Source: FEB-12 sp964503315 (GTDB lineage Bacteria; Zixibacteria; MSB-5A5; GN15; FEB-12). Taken from it: a stretch of DNA of 64,000 nt. The notes under the pieces were generated by a model. It was not told the DNA's origin and made no database searches. It saw nothing but the letters and a program-made list of their open reading frames with translations. Where the stretch lies: contig CAZCZL010000014.1 of NCBI GenBank assembly GCA_964503315.1, positions 1 through 64,000 of the forward strand, in the 5' to 3' direction. The translations under genes were made by a program, and so were the position numbers. Positions within the stretch are counted from its first letter, which is position 1, and each line of letters opens with the position of its first letter. This document shows, in pieces, positions 25,991-34,836 of the stretch.

Positions 25991-27979
25991 TCACTCTCCG
26001 ACGCGAATCGGCAAGATCACGACCGGCAGCCCCTGATGGTAGAGCCGCTTCTGGACCGAGAAGATCGTCTGGTTGTGCAACCAGCGATTGAAGAAGGTCT
26101 CTTTCTTGAAGACCAACTGTCCGCCAAAGAAGATGGCTCGGGGAAATCTCTCAATTATCTGCGGCACCTGGTTATCCAGCTCTTCCAGAACATCCACCCC
26201 GATCACTGTGTGGCTTTCGGCGTACAGACCATGCCGCTGCATATAATCAACATATCGCTTCCCCTCGGACTCAATATGCTCTTTGAGCTTGTCCACTTCA
26301 GCGGTCCCCTTGAAATTGCCGACATCCACCACGCCGATCTGGAGAAATACGTAGTTCTTGATCGCTCCCTCAAACAGGCTGATGACATTCAGGAGAGTAT
26401 GTATCCCCAGTCCGTTGAATCCATTGACCAACAGCACCGCGGTCTTGCCCGATGGCTGCGGCTGCAGTTCCGGGACAGGCGCCGACTGTTGTTGCTCGGA
26501 GACCTGCATCGCCGTCACCAGCAAGTCATCCAGACGCTTCAATTGCTGGGCCGTTCTCCGGTAATGTCGGCGCACCCCGAATGCGATCGCTACGAGCGCG
26601 CTGGTCACCACGATCGTCAGCCATCCTCCCTGATCGAACTTAAGGATCGCCATCGTCACCAGAATGAACGAAGACAGCGCCAGGCCGACTCCGTTTATCG
26701 TGATCTTACGCAGCCAGACATTTGACTCTTTACGTACCTGCCACCAATGCCGCACCATTCCCAATTGCGAGAGCACGAACGTTATGAACACTGTGATGGA
26801 GTAGAGGACAACGAGGAATTTGACCGAGCCGCCTGTCGCGACGACCAATATCAACGCCAATCCGCCCATCAGTAGAATACCATTTTGAGTCACCAGCCGA
26901 TCCGACAGAACCGTGAAGCGCGTCGGGAACCACCGGTCGAGCGCCATATTTGCCAACACGCGCGGCCCTCCCAGGAAGCCCGTCTGTGCCGCGACAAACA
27001 AAAGCGCCGCCTCGGACAACAGGATCGCGAAAACGAATACCACGCCTGTTGTCCCCCATCCCTCTGAGATCCGCTCAAACAACACCGCGTTGAGTGTTTT
27101 TCCTTCAACCGGCTTTAGATCCATCAGGAGGTAGGCGATGACAAGGCCCGTCACGATCGCGGCCAGCGATATCGCCATATACCACATCGTCCGACGGCCG
27201 TTGGCGACTTTTGGTTCTCGAATGATCGGCAGACCGTTGGACACTGCCTCAATTCCGGTGTACGTACCGGCGCCAAATGAGTACGACCGCATTAGTAAGA
27301 GGAATATACCCGCGAGGCCGATCTCCGATTGTGCCTTGGAAAAATCGCTGGCAGTCGCGGAGACCACCTCCGGTAGTTGGTCGACGTGGCTCCCCCAAGC
27401 GTACAGTATCGCGATCCCATGCAGCACCACAAACGACAGCATGATGGGGATGAGCGGCACGACCGATTCACGCACGCCGCGAAGGTTCATTACAATCAGG
27501 AGCAGAACCCCGAACACGGTGAACCCGAGCTTGTACGAATGCCACTCCGGCGGGAGAAAACTGAACATCGCGTCAGAACCGGCCGCGACCGAGAGCGCGA
27601 TCGTCAACACATAGTCGATCAGCAACGCGCACCCCGACACCATTCCCAGGGTCGGACTGAGCATCTTGCTCGCGACCAGATAACCGCCACCGCCGCCGGG
27701 GAACAGCTCGATTATCTGCATATAGCTGGCGGAGATTACAAACACTGTGATGGCCGACCCAAGCGCGACCAGCAGACCCAGGTAGGTATGGCTCCCCAGC
27801 GCCAGGAAGGCTTCCTCAGGACCGTAGCAGGCAGACGATAACCCGTCGGCACCCAGTCCGACCCAAGCGAGAAACGCTGAAAGAGAGAGCGCGTGATAGA
27901 TGGACCGATCCTGAAGATTACGGCCACGCCCTATCAGTGCGGTCTTTATGCGTCGAAAAAGAGAGGGTTGTGTTTCCAT
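25991..27979 (-). CDS. APC-superfamily permease with C-terminal cytoplasmic domain
   Basis: The 662-residue protein has about 12 membrane helices (residues 30-470) and a cytoplasmic C-terminal domain of about 180 residues. The N-terminal signature GADGLSSACYGPEEAFLALG and the helix GVRESVVPLIPIMLSF fit the APC permeases grouped with KimA-like potassium importers and amino acid transporters. The C-terminal domain has a Rossmann-like start (GKTAVLLVNGFNGLG) and may be regulatory. The substrate is uncertain: potassium or amino acids are the main options. It lies downstream of the methyltransferase gene and may share its transcript. Confidence 0.8.
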   Translation of the reverse strand: METQPSLFRRIKTALIGRGRNLQDRSIYHALSLSAFLAWVGLGADGLSSACYGPEEAFLALGSHTYLGLLVALGSAITVFVISASYMQIIELFPGGGGGYLVASKMLSPTLGMVSGCALLIDYVLTIALSVAAGSDAMFSFLPPEWHSYKLGFTVFGVLLLIVMNLRGVRESVVPLIPIMLSFVVLHGIAILYAWGSHVDQLPEVVSATASDFSKAQSEIGLAGIFLLLMRSYSFGAGTYTGIEAVSNGLPIIREPKVANGRRTMWYMAISLAAIVTGLVIAYLLMDLKPVEGKTLNAVLFERISEGWGTTGVVFVFAILLSEAALLFVAAQTGFLGGPRVLANMALDRWFPTRFTVLSDRLVTQNGILLMGGLALILVVATGGSVKFLVVLYSITVFITFVLSQLGMVRHWWQVRKESNVWLRKITINGVGLALSSFILVTMAILKFDQGGWLTIVVTSALVAIAFGVRRHYRRTAQQLKRLDDLLVTAMQVSEQQQSAPVPELQPQPSGKTAVLLVNGFNGLGIHTLLNVISLFEGAIKNYVFLQIGVVDVGNFKGTAEVDKLKEHIESEGKRYVDYMQRHGLYAESHTVIGVDVLEELDNQVPQIIERFPRAIFFGGQLVFKKETFFNRWLHNQTIFSVQKRLYHQGLPVVILPIRVGE

Positions 27980-28054
27980 TTCCTACCGGGGCAAAGCCCC
28001 TAAAACTTTGGCGTAATTATGGAAAGCTGCGCCCGGACGCAAGACAATTCTGAA

Positions 28055-28792
28055 CTACGCGGGCTTCTCCGCCAACCAGAACTGACGTCCGCCGCCAGCC
28101 ATGCCAAATTCGGTGGAAAGGCCGGTCTTCTGCAAGATAAAACCAACCGAGGTAAGGAGTTGACTGACTGCATCACGATCGAAGGCCGTTTGTTCGAAAA
28201 CCTCGTCAGTGCGATACCAGACCCCACCAATCAAACGGAACATGGCAGCATCCAGACGACCACGCTTTAGTTCAGGATTGTAGCTGTTCCGAACCGCCAG
28301 TACATGATCTGGCTCAACGATCGACCAACTCCCCTTCCACCCTTTCAGGTACCCCTCCTCGATGTTCAGATCGAACAGAAACAGACCTCCCGGCTTCAGA
28401 GCCGCAAAGACCGACGCAAACGCCGACAACAACCGCTCTTCCGTCATCAGATGATTCAAGCTGTCATAGAGAGATATAACTCCATGCATCTGTTCGGGGA
28501 GCGCGAAGTTTTCCGCATTCGACTCAACAAAACCCGCCAAAGGCGCGTTTCGCTTGGCGAATGCCAGCATCTCCTTCGAATTATCCAGACCGGTGACTTT
28601 GTACCCTGCCTCGGTCAACCGTCCTGCCATCTGGCCGGTACCGCAGCAGAGGTCCAGAATCCGCGCTTCACTCGGGAGTTGCGGGAGAAACCATGCCTCA
28701 AGGACTGGATATATTCTGTCCAGGAATTGGCTCCCCCAATAGCGGTCGTAGAACCAGGCCAGCCCGTCGTAGGGTGTGTGACTTTCGCTCAT
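28055..28792 (-). CDS. Class I SAM-dependent methyltransferase
   Basis: The protein of about 245 residues has motif I (EARILDLCCGTGQMAGRL), motif II (VTGLDNSKEML) and the later GVISLYDSLNHLM and LKPGGLFLFDLN strands of the Rossmann-fold methyltransferases. The N-terminus (YDGLAWFYDRYWG) matches a frequent subgroup. The substrate is unknown. The start is ATG 28792, overlapping the stop of the GNAT gene by four bases (ATGA), so the two are co-translated and may act on the same pathway. Confidence 0.85.
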   Translation of the reverse strand: MSESHTPYDGLAWFYDRYWGSQFLDRIYPVLEAWFLPQLPSEARILDLCCGTGQMAGRLTEAGYKVTGLDNSKEMLAFAKRNAPLAGFVESNAENFALPEQMHGVISLYDSLNHLMTEERLLSAFASVFAALKPGGLFLFDLNIEEGYLKGWKGSWSIVEPDHVLAVRNSYNPELKRGRLDAAMFRLIGGVWYRTDEVFEQTAFDRDAVSQLLTSVGFILQKTGLSTEFGMAGGGRQFWLAEKPA

Positions 28793-29187
28793 CGCTTCCG
28801 CGGAAGGAACCACGCGTCATCATTTTTGGTGAAACCGATATGCGGGTAATACTCCCGCGCCTGTGGTGCCGCCAGCAACAGCACCATTACCTCTTCGCCC
28901 AGATACTGCTGCGTCCGAAGGATCAACTCCTGCCCTATCCCCCGCTTCTGATACGCTTTGGCGACGGCAAGATCGGAGAGATAGCAGCAGTACGAAAAAT
29001 CGGTAACTGAACGTGATATCCCTATCAGCTTGGCGCCATCCCGCGCCGACACGATCAGGTTCGCGTTCTCTATCATCCGCGCGATCCGGGGGAGGTCGCT
29101 CACCGGCCGATTGAGCCCCGCGTCGGCGTAAAGGTCCGCCACTTCCGCCGGTTCCACTACTTCATTGATATGGTAGAGTATATGCAT
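28789..29187 (-). CDS. GNAT-family N-acetyltransferase
   Basis: The 132-residue protein has the GNAT fold: LIGISRSVTDFSYCCYLSDLAVAKAYQKRGIGQELI contains the acetyl-CoA-binding V-x-x-x-x-Q/R-x-x-G-x-G/A motif (AKAYQKRGIG), and it ends with the conserved AREYYPHIGF beta bulge. It probably acetylates a small amine. It is followed by an overlapping methyltransferase, so both may modify the same compound. Substrate unknown. Confidence 0.85.
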   Translation of the reverse strand: MHILYHINEVVEPAEVADLYADAGLNRPVSDLPRIARMIENANLIVSARDGAKLIGISRSVTDFSYCCYLSDLAVAKAYQKRGIGQELILRTQQYLGEEVMVLLLAAPQAREYYPHIGFTKNDDAWFLPRKR

Positions 29188-29261
29188 AGCGATGCCCTCG
29201 TTGAGTGATTCACGGATGTAATATGGAGTCCCGTGCGCTAGGGCGCAATGAAGGAATTTAC

Positions 29262-30644
29262 TCAGCGCATCGGCGCGAGCGCGCCCGCTTTCTCGAAGGT
29301 CACCGCGCTTAACACGGCATCAACGTAGAAATACTGCTCGGCCTTGAACGGGAGGTACGCGAGCTGTATCTCAACCGGGCGGCACGGCTGGAAGGCTTTG
29401 TTTCGCAGATGGTCGAGCTCTGCCGCTCGACGGTACCAGAGCACTTCAAGCAACGCCAGGCTGTCATCTATCGATCGCGTCACCGGTATCTCCTGCCGGA
29501 TCAGATCCCCCATCCGTTCGCACTCGATATGCTGTATCGCCGTCGTCATCCGCGAACTGAGTCGATAGGTCGTCTCCGCATTCCGCATCTCAAACGCCGG
29601 TACTACAAACTGCTGTATCCCCTGCCGCTCCGAATGTGCCTTTATAACCCAGAACGGAAAGTACGTATTCGCTTTATCAATCTTCCCTCGATTGACCAGC
29701 AGTTCTCTGTTCAACTCCGCGCACGAATCAAGAAACTCGATTCGCCCACAATTGTGACAGGCATAGACAAGTGATCTTCCGAAAGGAAGGTCAACACCGC
29801 AGTTTGAACACCGGTGAAACTCCACCCCCAAAGACCCAAACGTGATGGACTGTTTGTTGGCAGGCTCGCTCGGGCTTTCGGCGAGAGTCTCAGTCCCCGC
29901 CACTCGACCAGTGACGGCATCGAGTACGATCCGCTCTGTCCCCTGACGCGTGTAATGATCGGCGAGATAATAGGGGAAATAAACTATCGACCCTTTCGGG
30001 TGGAACAGAATGGTGGAGTTGTTCTTGTTGTCGGCACGGTCAAACCGGGCAAGCCCGGCTGTAGCTCTCACCGCTCTGTCCACGGCGTCATCAAACGATT
30101 CGTTGACTGTCAGGCAACGGGCATCCTGATCGATCTTCTCTTGCGCGAAAGGGAGCAGGCCAAGGTACTCAGCCCGCACGCCGAGTGAATACGGGATCGA
30201 TTCAGCGACATCTGTTGCGGGTGCCGACGACGAATAGGCCGCGAGGTTGATCGTGGTCAATTCCTTCTCTTCAACCGAGCCATCGTCATACTCATCTTCC
30301 TCTGACCGAGAAACTTCGTATACCGAAGTTCGCACCTTGAGCGTCACCGCGTCGATCTTCCAGTAAGGATAGTAAATGAGTGATAGCGGCGCGTTACTGC
30401 CGGGCATGGTGATGTCATGCTTGCGACAATAACGGTCCAGCAGGAAACGGATCTCCTGAGGAGATTTCTTCGGTTTGGTGAAATAGGCGGGCGGAAGTTC
30501 CGGCATGCTGATCCGGAGCACCGATCCACAATGCGTACACTGGAGAAGGCGGAAGTCCTTTTCCAGAGCAAGGTCGGCGCCACATCCGGGACAGCCGACC
30601 TCGATCGTGAATCCGTTACTGCCCGTTCGGCGTGGACTGACCAT
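29262..30644 (-). CDS. Zinc-ribbon protein partner of SPFH protein (YdjG-like)
   Basis: This protein of about 460 residues starts with a zinc ribbon (CPGCGADLALEKDF...CTHCG) and has a second in the middle (CSNCG...CHNCG). Beta-rich stretches surround them (for example NAPLSLIYYPYWKIDA, KGSIVYFPYYLADHY). The start is placed at ATG 30644 (MVSPRRTGSNGF), overlapping the upstream SPFH gene by 29 bp. A longer frame would lie within that gene. The combination with an SPFH/virion-core-like protein resembles the Bacillus ydjG-ydjI pair, which belongs to envelope stress response, so a membrane-associated role is inferred. Confidence 0.65.
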   Translation of the reverse strand: MVSPRRTGSNGFTIEVGCPGCGADLALEKDFRLLQCTHCGSVLRISMPELPPAYFTKPKKSPQEIRFLLDRYCRKHDITMPGSNAPLSLIYYPYWKIDAVTLKVRTSVYEVSRSEEDEYDDGSVEEKELTTINLAAYSSSAPATDVAESIPYSLGVRAEYLGLLPFAQEKIDQDARCLTVNESFDDAVDRAVRATAGLARFDRADNKNNSTILFHPKGSIVYFPYYLADHYTRQGTERIVLDAVTGRVAGTETLAESPSEPANKQSITFGSLGVEFHRCSNCGVDLPFGRSLVYACHNCGRIEFLDSCAELNRELLVNRGKIDKANTYFPFWVIKAHSERQGIQQFVVPAFEMRNAETTYRLSSRMTTAIQHIECERMGDLIRQEIPVTRSIDDSLALLEVLWYRRAAELDHLRNKAFQPCRPVEIQLAYLPFKAEQYFYVDAVLSAVTFEKAGALAPMR

Positions 30645-31653
30645 CAACCGGCTTTCCACAGTTGGCGCAGAAATTCGCGCCGACCAGTAACTCCGATGAA
30701 CAGAACTTGCAGGACAATTTGCTGTGCAGCTTGGTGCCGCAATTCGGGCAGAAACTAGAATCTGACGGTACTTCGCGTTTACACGAAGTGCAGGTGAGAT
30801 AGACCTCGGTCCGCTCGGCACCCATCGACTTCTGGAAGATCCCCGGGGTCATCAGCCCAACTCCGGCTCCCATCATCATGCCGGCGCCCGCCGATGCCGC
30901 GCCTCCCTGCGTCCCGAGACCCTTGGCGATCTCATACTTCATGAATTTGTCGAGATCCCCAACTGCTCCCATACCGGAGCGCTGGTCGATCATCTTGGCG
31001 ACCTCATCCGGCGGGGTGATGGTCGAGATATAGAAATCGACCAACGCCAGACCGTATTTCTCGAATTCCACCTTGATGATCTTCTCGAACTCCTTCGCCA
31101 GTTCGCTGTACTGCGCCGGCAGGTCGAGAATTGTTTTGAGACGCTCGCCGAGCAGATCATTCAGCCGCGCGATTATCACATCGCGCAGGTAGTCGTTGAT
31201 ATCCTCAGTCGTATACTTCGCCTGGCGTCCCACAAGCGAATTGAGGAAGAGCGACGGCTTCTCAACGCGGAAAGTATACGTCCCATGTCCGCGCAGACGA
31301 ACCAGACCAAGTTGGTTGTCCCGGAAGGTCACAGGGTCGCGGGTCCCCCATTTCAGATTGGTGAAGACCTTCAGATTGACAAAGTAAACTTCCGCGCGGA
31401 ACGGCGAGTTGAACCCGAATGGAAACGCCAGAAGGCGGGTCAGGATCGGGAGGTTCATCGACGTCAGCGTATGGCGACCGGTCGAGAACATATCCGCGGC
31501 ATGGCCATCCTTGAAAAAGATCGCCTGTTGACTGTCGCGGACGATCAACTGGGCGCCAAGTTTGAAATCCGCGGAACCTTCCTGCGGCAACCGGTAGATC
31601 ATCTCGTCACCGGATTGGTCCATCCATTCAATAATTTCGATAAGCAGGGACAT
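30616..31653 (-). CDS. SPFH-domain protein with C-terminal zinc ribbons (YdjI-like)
   Basis: The 345-residue protein has an SPFH/virion-core-like domain (about residues 20-235), a glycine/alanine/methionine-rich linker (SAGAGMMMGAGVGLM) and two zinc ribbons at the end (CTSCKREVPSDSSFCPNCG and CKFCSSELLVGANFCANCG). No membrane helix is evident, so membrane association may be peripheral. In Bacillus YdjI such proteins recruit PspA at the membrane under envelope stress; whether that holds here is inference. It overlaps the downstream zinc-ribbon gene. Confidence 0.8.
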   Translation of the reverse strand: MSLLIEIIEWMDQSGDEMIYRLPQEGSADFKLGAQLIVRDSQQAIFFKDGHAADMFSTGRHTLTSMNLPILTRLLAFPFGFNSPFRAEVYFVNLKVFTNLKWGTRDPVTFRDNQLGLVRLRGHGTYTFRVEKPSLFLNSLVGRQAKYTTEDINDYLRDVIIARLNDLLGERLKTILDLPAQYSELAKEFEKIIKVEFEKYGLALVDFYISTITPPDEVAKMIDQRSGMGAVGDLDKFMKYEIAKGLGTQGGAASAGAGMMMGAGVGLMTPGIFQKSMGAERTEVYLTCTSCKREVPSDSSFCPNCGTKLHSKLSCKFCSSELLVGANFCANCGKPVDGQSTPNGQ

Positions 31654-31814
31654 GGTATCTCCTGTGCTATTTTCTTAATCAGTTACCTTGATTGTCGGTT
31701 GATATTCAGGTTTGTGAAGCGAATTGCCTGACCGATTATTGCACAGTCAGACCCCGGCCGAACCCAAACCTGTTTGGCGAGTTAGCTGGTCGGCCAACTC
31801 CACGCAGGTAACAG

Positions 31815-31843
31815 AAAAAGCCCCCGGCAAATCGCCGAGGGCT
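31815..31843 (-). terminator. Intrinsic terminator after lipoprotein gene
   Basis: An imperfect stem (AGCCCxCGGC with GCCGxGGGCT, one C/A mismatch) and an AAATC loop are followed on the minus strand by a run of five U. It lies about 25 bp past the stop at 31868. Confidence 0.75.
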
Positions 31844-31867
31844 CAGATGATCCTTTGTCAAATCTCG

Positions 31868-32953
31868 CTAGTCCGAAGCAATATCCGAATCATTCGAGGT
31901 TGGACATTTGAACCGGAAAACACCGGCCATCGACAGCGCCAACGGCAGCGGTGTTGGTGTCGCGATCGTCATTTCGCCGAACCCGCCCTTAAGTACACCG
32001 ACTGATTGACCGGTAAGGTCGAATATCTCTCCTTCAAAGACTCCGTACCGCGTCCCGCAGACCGGACACATCGCATAGTCCGTATACATCCAGGTCCCCT
32101 GAACATTACCGGTGACAACTCCGTTCGCATCCATCCAGACACCGGCAAACAGATTCTGGGCATCCCCGGTCCAGAAATTCCCCTGCAGCCTCCCGACCGC
32201 GCCGACAGAACCAGTGTTGGTTCCGACGGACCGCCAGACTGCTTCAAAGGCGCCATTCATATGCGTCGAATCAGCGCGAACCCATTGACCACTGATCTGC
32301 CCCCGCGGACAAATGATTGGTCTCAGCTTTCGGCCATAGATCGCCAGGCCGGAGAGATTCCCCGTCGGATAGAATGCCTGAAAATGAGCTAGCTGATCGA
32401 CCGCTATTTCTACATTGACCGGCGCGCTGCGGAAATAGAACGAGGGTGCCTGAATATAGACTATCCCCCGTTTCATCGCGATAAATGTCACCAGCCCGTC
32501 AATATCATTCGTCGTCAACGATCTCCACGCGATCGTCATCGGATCAGTTGTCGGTATCAGTGAATCCTGGCCATTGTCAAAAGAGATGACCGCGACAACA
32601 CCCATGTCACCAACGCCATTGACGTTGATCGAACCTGACCAATCGACCGTAGTAGTATTTTGCGGCGGAGTGCCGGCCGTAGAAAATGAGCCCCAGACCG
32701 TTGTCACTGCATAAACGTCGTAGCTGGTATCCGCGAGATAATGCTCAAGCCCGAGACGTACGGCGTCGGCCATATCAAGTTCCAGCGCGCCTTCGTCGGT
32801 TGCGCCATATAGCGCCACCATTTGATCGGCTTTTTCGGGGAGATCGGCGGTTGGTGAAGATGTGTCGGATGTTGGTGCCGTGACGGTGGAATCACTGCAT
32901 CCTATTAGCACCGCGAGGATCAGCCCGGTCAGCAGAAGTGTGAGTTTAGCCAT
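31868..32953 (-). CDS. Lipoprotein of unknown function with beta-rich body
   Basis: The 361-residue protein has a lipobox (LAVLIGC, Cys19) and a Thr/Ser/Pro-rich linker, then a beta-rich body. The C-terminal half contains repeated ISGQWV, LQGNFWTGD, GNVQGTWMY, FEGEIFDL, LKGGFGEM turns, reminiscent of repeated beta-hairpins. A CPVCG pair could bind zinc or form a disulfide. No family recognised. The upstream half is Ala/Asp-rich. It has its own terminator and seems monocistronic. Exported and lipid-anchored, likely to the outer membrane. Confidence 0.75.
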   Translation of the reverse strand: MAKLTLLLTGLILAVLIGCSDSTVTAPTSDTSSPTADLPEKADQMVALYGATDEGALELDMADAVRLGLEHYLADTSYDVYAVTTVWGSFSTAGTPPQNTTTVDWSGSINVNGVGDMGVVAVISFDNGQDSLIPTTDPMTIAWRSLTTNDIDGLVTFIAMKRGIVYIQAPSFYFRSAPVNVEIAVDQLAHFQAFYPTGNLSGLAIYGRKLRPIICPRGQISGQWVRADSTHMNGAFEAVWRSVGTNTGSVGAVGRLQGNFWTGDAQNLFAGVWMDANGVVTGNVQGTWMYTDYAMCPVCGTRYGVFEGEIFDLTGQSVGVLKGGFGEMTIATPTPLPLALSMAGVFRFKCPTSNDSDIASD

Positions 32954-33104
32954 TGCTATTCTCCCAGTAGCGGATTAAAGAGGATTCAGGTCAATTGACT
33001 CTTTGTAGTAAATACGTCTCAAGGGAGAATTCATGCAATGATTTTTCGAACCTCCCGCGCAGGGAACCAAGGAGTAACTGCCAAACTGTTATGGCGCAAT
33101 TGGG

Positions 33105-33863
33105 TCAATTGGTGGCCAACGGCGTCAGTTCGCCGTCACGAAACATCTCTTTTTTCTGTTCGAGACCGGTATCGGAGTACGTTATCCAGACACCATGCTT
33201 TTTGCCATCCACATACTCCCCCTCGGACTGCCGCATTCCCGTTGTATGCCACGCAATGTAGAGGCCGTTTGGTATTCCGTTCTTGTAATGTAACTCTTCC
33301 TGCTTCTTCCCATTCGGATGCCAGTTCATCCACTTACCGTCCTTCAGTCCGTTGTCGAATTTCCCCTCTTCAGCCAGTTTCCCGTTTGGATGCCAGCGTT
33401 TGAACTCTCCATTCTCCGCGCCGTCCCGGTATGACCACTTCTGCGCCAGACGTCCATTCGCGTGCCATTTCGACCACTTGCCGATCGGTTGATCTTTCTT
33501 GTAAGACCCTTCCGTCTCAACATGGCCATTTGGGAAATAGCTGGTGTGAACTCCATCGCGGAGACCCTTGAGATAACTCACGGACTCCTTCATATGACCA
33601 TCGGGATACCACGCTATCCATGGACCGGATTTCTGCCCGCGCAAGTACTCCCCGCGCGCCTGCCGCGCCCCGGTCTCGTAGAACTGCTCGTACTGACCAT
33701 TTTTGACATACAGTCCGTTGGAATCACGGACCTCGGACCACCGCTCCTGAAGTTTGTGCGAAGGGTAATATTCGTGGCGTGTTTTGACCGTACTGCTGCA
33801 GGCGATCACTAGTATACATACCAGCGCGGCAACAGACAGACAAATCGGGATTCGCGAGTTCAT
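33105..33863 (-). CDS. MORN-type repeat lipoprotein
   Basis: The 252-residue protein has a lipobox (VCILVIAC, Cys22) and about eight tandem repeats of around 22 residues following the pattern G-x-W-x-x-W-(H/Y)-x-(N/D)-G-x-x-x-x-x-(S/E)-x-Y (for example KSGPWIAWYPDGHMKESVSY, IGKWSKWHANGRLAQKWSY). These are YwqK-like MORN_2 repeats, used in surface or toxin-antitoxin-like proteins. No toxin gene is adjacent. It lies between two other minus-strand genes with gaps of 151 and 131 bp. Confidence 0.85.
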   Translation of the reverse strand: MNSRIPICLSVAALVCILVIACSSTVKTRHEYYPSHKLQERWSEVRDSNGLYVKNGQYEQFYETGARQARGEYLRGQKSGPWIAWYPDGHMKESVSYLKGLRDGVHTSYFPNGHVETEGSYKKDQPIGKWSKWHANGRLAQKWSYRDGAENGEFKRWHPNGKLAEEGKFDNGLKDGKWMNWHPNGKKQEELHYKNGIPNGLYIAWHTTGMRQSEGEYVDGKKHGVWITYSDTGLEQKKEMFRDGELTPLATN

Positions 33864-33994
33864 TCCTGGACAGACCTCCGGTACGATGGTCTCCCTAGTA
33901 TCGGAAAGATTGGAGAAACGGTTTATAGGCCGCCGGAATCAATTGACACTTGGCTACTTAGCACGACCGACAAAAAGCGGAAACAACCCGAAAA

Positions 33995-34378
33995 TCAGTC
34001 CTTGCTCTCAAGCCATTTAATCGCGTCAAACCGCGCCGTAAAGAGCTTGAGATTGAGATTGGTTGGACGAACCTCATGCAGCATGATATACAGTTTCGCG
34101 TTGGACAGGGTCACGCCGCCATTCGAAACCAATGCCCATTTGGTCGGCCCCATTTCGCGGGCCATCTCATGGACATGCATCCGGAACCGATCGATATCCT
34201 TCATCCCCCAGTCGTAGATCGCGGAAGTCATGTCAATGATCGAGTTCATCCCCTTTTGATAATTGGCATCGGCCCGTATCTTGGCGATCAGGTCGATATC
34301 TTCATCGACCGTGACCGGCCCGGATTTTTCGATCACGATCAGGTTCCGCGACTTGTCGAAGTAGTATGAGAACTTCAT
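33995..34378 (-). CDS. STAS/SpoIIAA-like small protein
   Basis: The protein of 127 residues starts at ATG 34378 (MKFSYYFDKSRN) behind GAGGAG. It looks like the SpoIIAA-like/STAS-related group: a beta-alpha fold with RNLIVIEKSGPVTVDEDIDLIAKI and MNSIIDMTSAIYDW. The sequence also contains GPTKWALVSNGGVTLSNAKLYIML, typical of this family. It is likely cytoplasmic and monomeric or dimeric. Function unknown; anti-sigma-factor-antagonist activity cannot be assumed. A longer frame starting at 34435 has a non-family extension. Confidence 0.65.
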   Translation of the reverse strand: MKFSYYFDKSRNLIVIEKSGPVTVDEDIDLIAKIRADANYQKGMNSIIDMTSAIYDWGMKDIDRFRMHVHEMAREMGPTKWALVSNGGVTLSNAKLYIMLHEVRPTNLNLKLFTARFDAIKWLESKD

Positions 34379-34608
34379 ATCTCCTCGCCCGGTTGAGGTG
34401 ACAGCGCGACAGCGGGGAAAGTGGCCGACAGCCACTGCCGCGATCGCAAGATTGGTGTTGTTCAGGTCGGATAGGATGTCTGGTCTCGTTGTGGCGCCCC
34501 CCGCACCATTACCCAGACTGCATGCTTATGCAAGAAGTACTATTGTCAACTGTCCGTCAAGAATCAATCCGAGTTATATCTGGGAGACAGAACAGTGGAA
34601 ACCCTTAC

Positions 34609-34697
34609 TGGCGGAGAGACTGGGATTCGAACCCAGGATAGGGGTGACCTATACACGCTTTCCAGGCGTGCGCCTTCAACCACTCGGCCATCTCTCC
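34609..34697 (-). tRNA. tRNA-Ser(GGA)
   Basis: The minus-strand sequence folds into a class II tRNA: acceptor GGAGAGA pairs with TCTCTCC, D arm GGCCGAGTGGTTGAAGGC, anticodon loop CTGGAAA with anticodon GGA, a long variable arm (TATAGGTCACCCCTA) and a TTCGAAT loop. A discriminator G and an encoded CCA end the gene (34611-34609). Hence serine, reading UCC/UCU. A terminator-like hairpin (34704-34731) lies only 7 bases upstream of the 5' end. Confidence 0.95.
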
Positions 34698-34703
34698 GTA
34701 GCA

Positions 34704-34731
34704 AAACAAAAAACGAGCGTTCAGAACGCTC
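34704..34731 (-). terminator. Intrinsic terminator (end of YhaM transcript) just before tRNA-Ser
   Basis: GAGCGT and ACGCTC (34715-34720, 34726-34731) with a 5-base loop are followed on the minus strand by GTTTTTTGTTTTG. It would end the transcript of the upstream nuclease gene, 106 bp after its stop, immediately before tRNA-Ser. Confidence 0.7.
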
Positions 34732-34732
34732 C

Positions 34733-34760
34733 AATTTACACGCCAATTCCAAAAAGGCAA
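34733..34760 (-). promoter_or_regulatory. Candidate promoter for tRNA-Ser
   Basis: On the minus strand, TTGCCT (34760-34755) and TAAATT (34738-34733) are separated by 16 bp. The predicted start falls upstream of the terminator-like hairpin, so the hairpin would be in the tRNA leader. That makes this promoter doubtful. Confidence 0.3.
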
Positions 34761-34836
34761 CACGAATCCCGCCCCCACCAAAACTAATTAACCGCTTGTC
34801 GGACTTATTATTCCCCCGCTTCTCCCGACCTTTGCC

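Noticed and set aside
27984..28000. GGGGC/GCCCC hairpin near the permease start as a terminator
   Set aside because: Only five pairs with a three-base loop, no U-tract, and it overlaps the translation start region of the permease gene.
30645..30821. N-terminal extension of the zinc-ribbon protein to 30821
   Set aside because: It lies within the coding region of the SPFH gene, has no family features and is low-complexity; the start at 30644 matches the zinc-ribbon opening.
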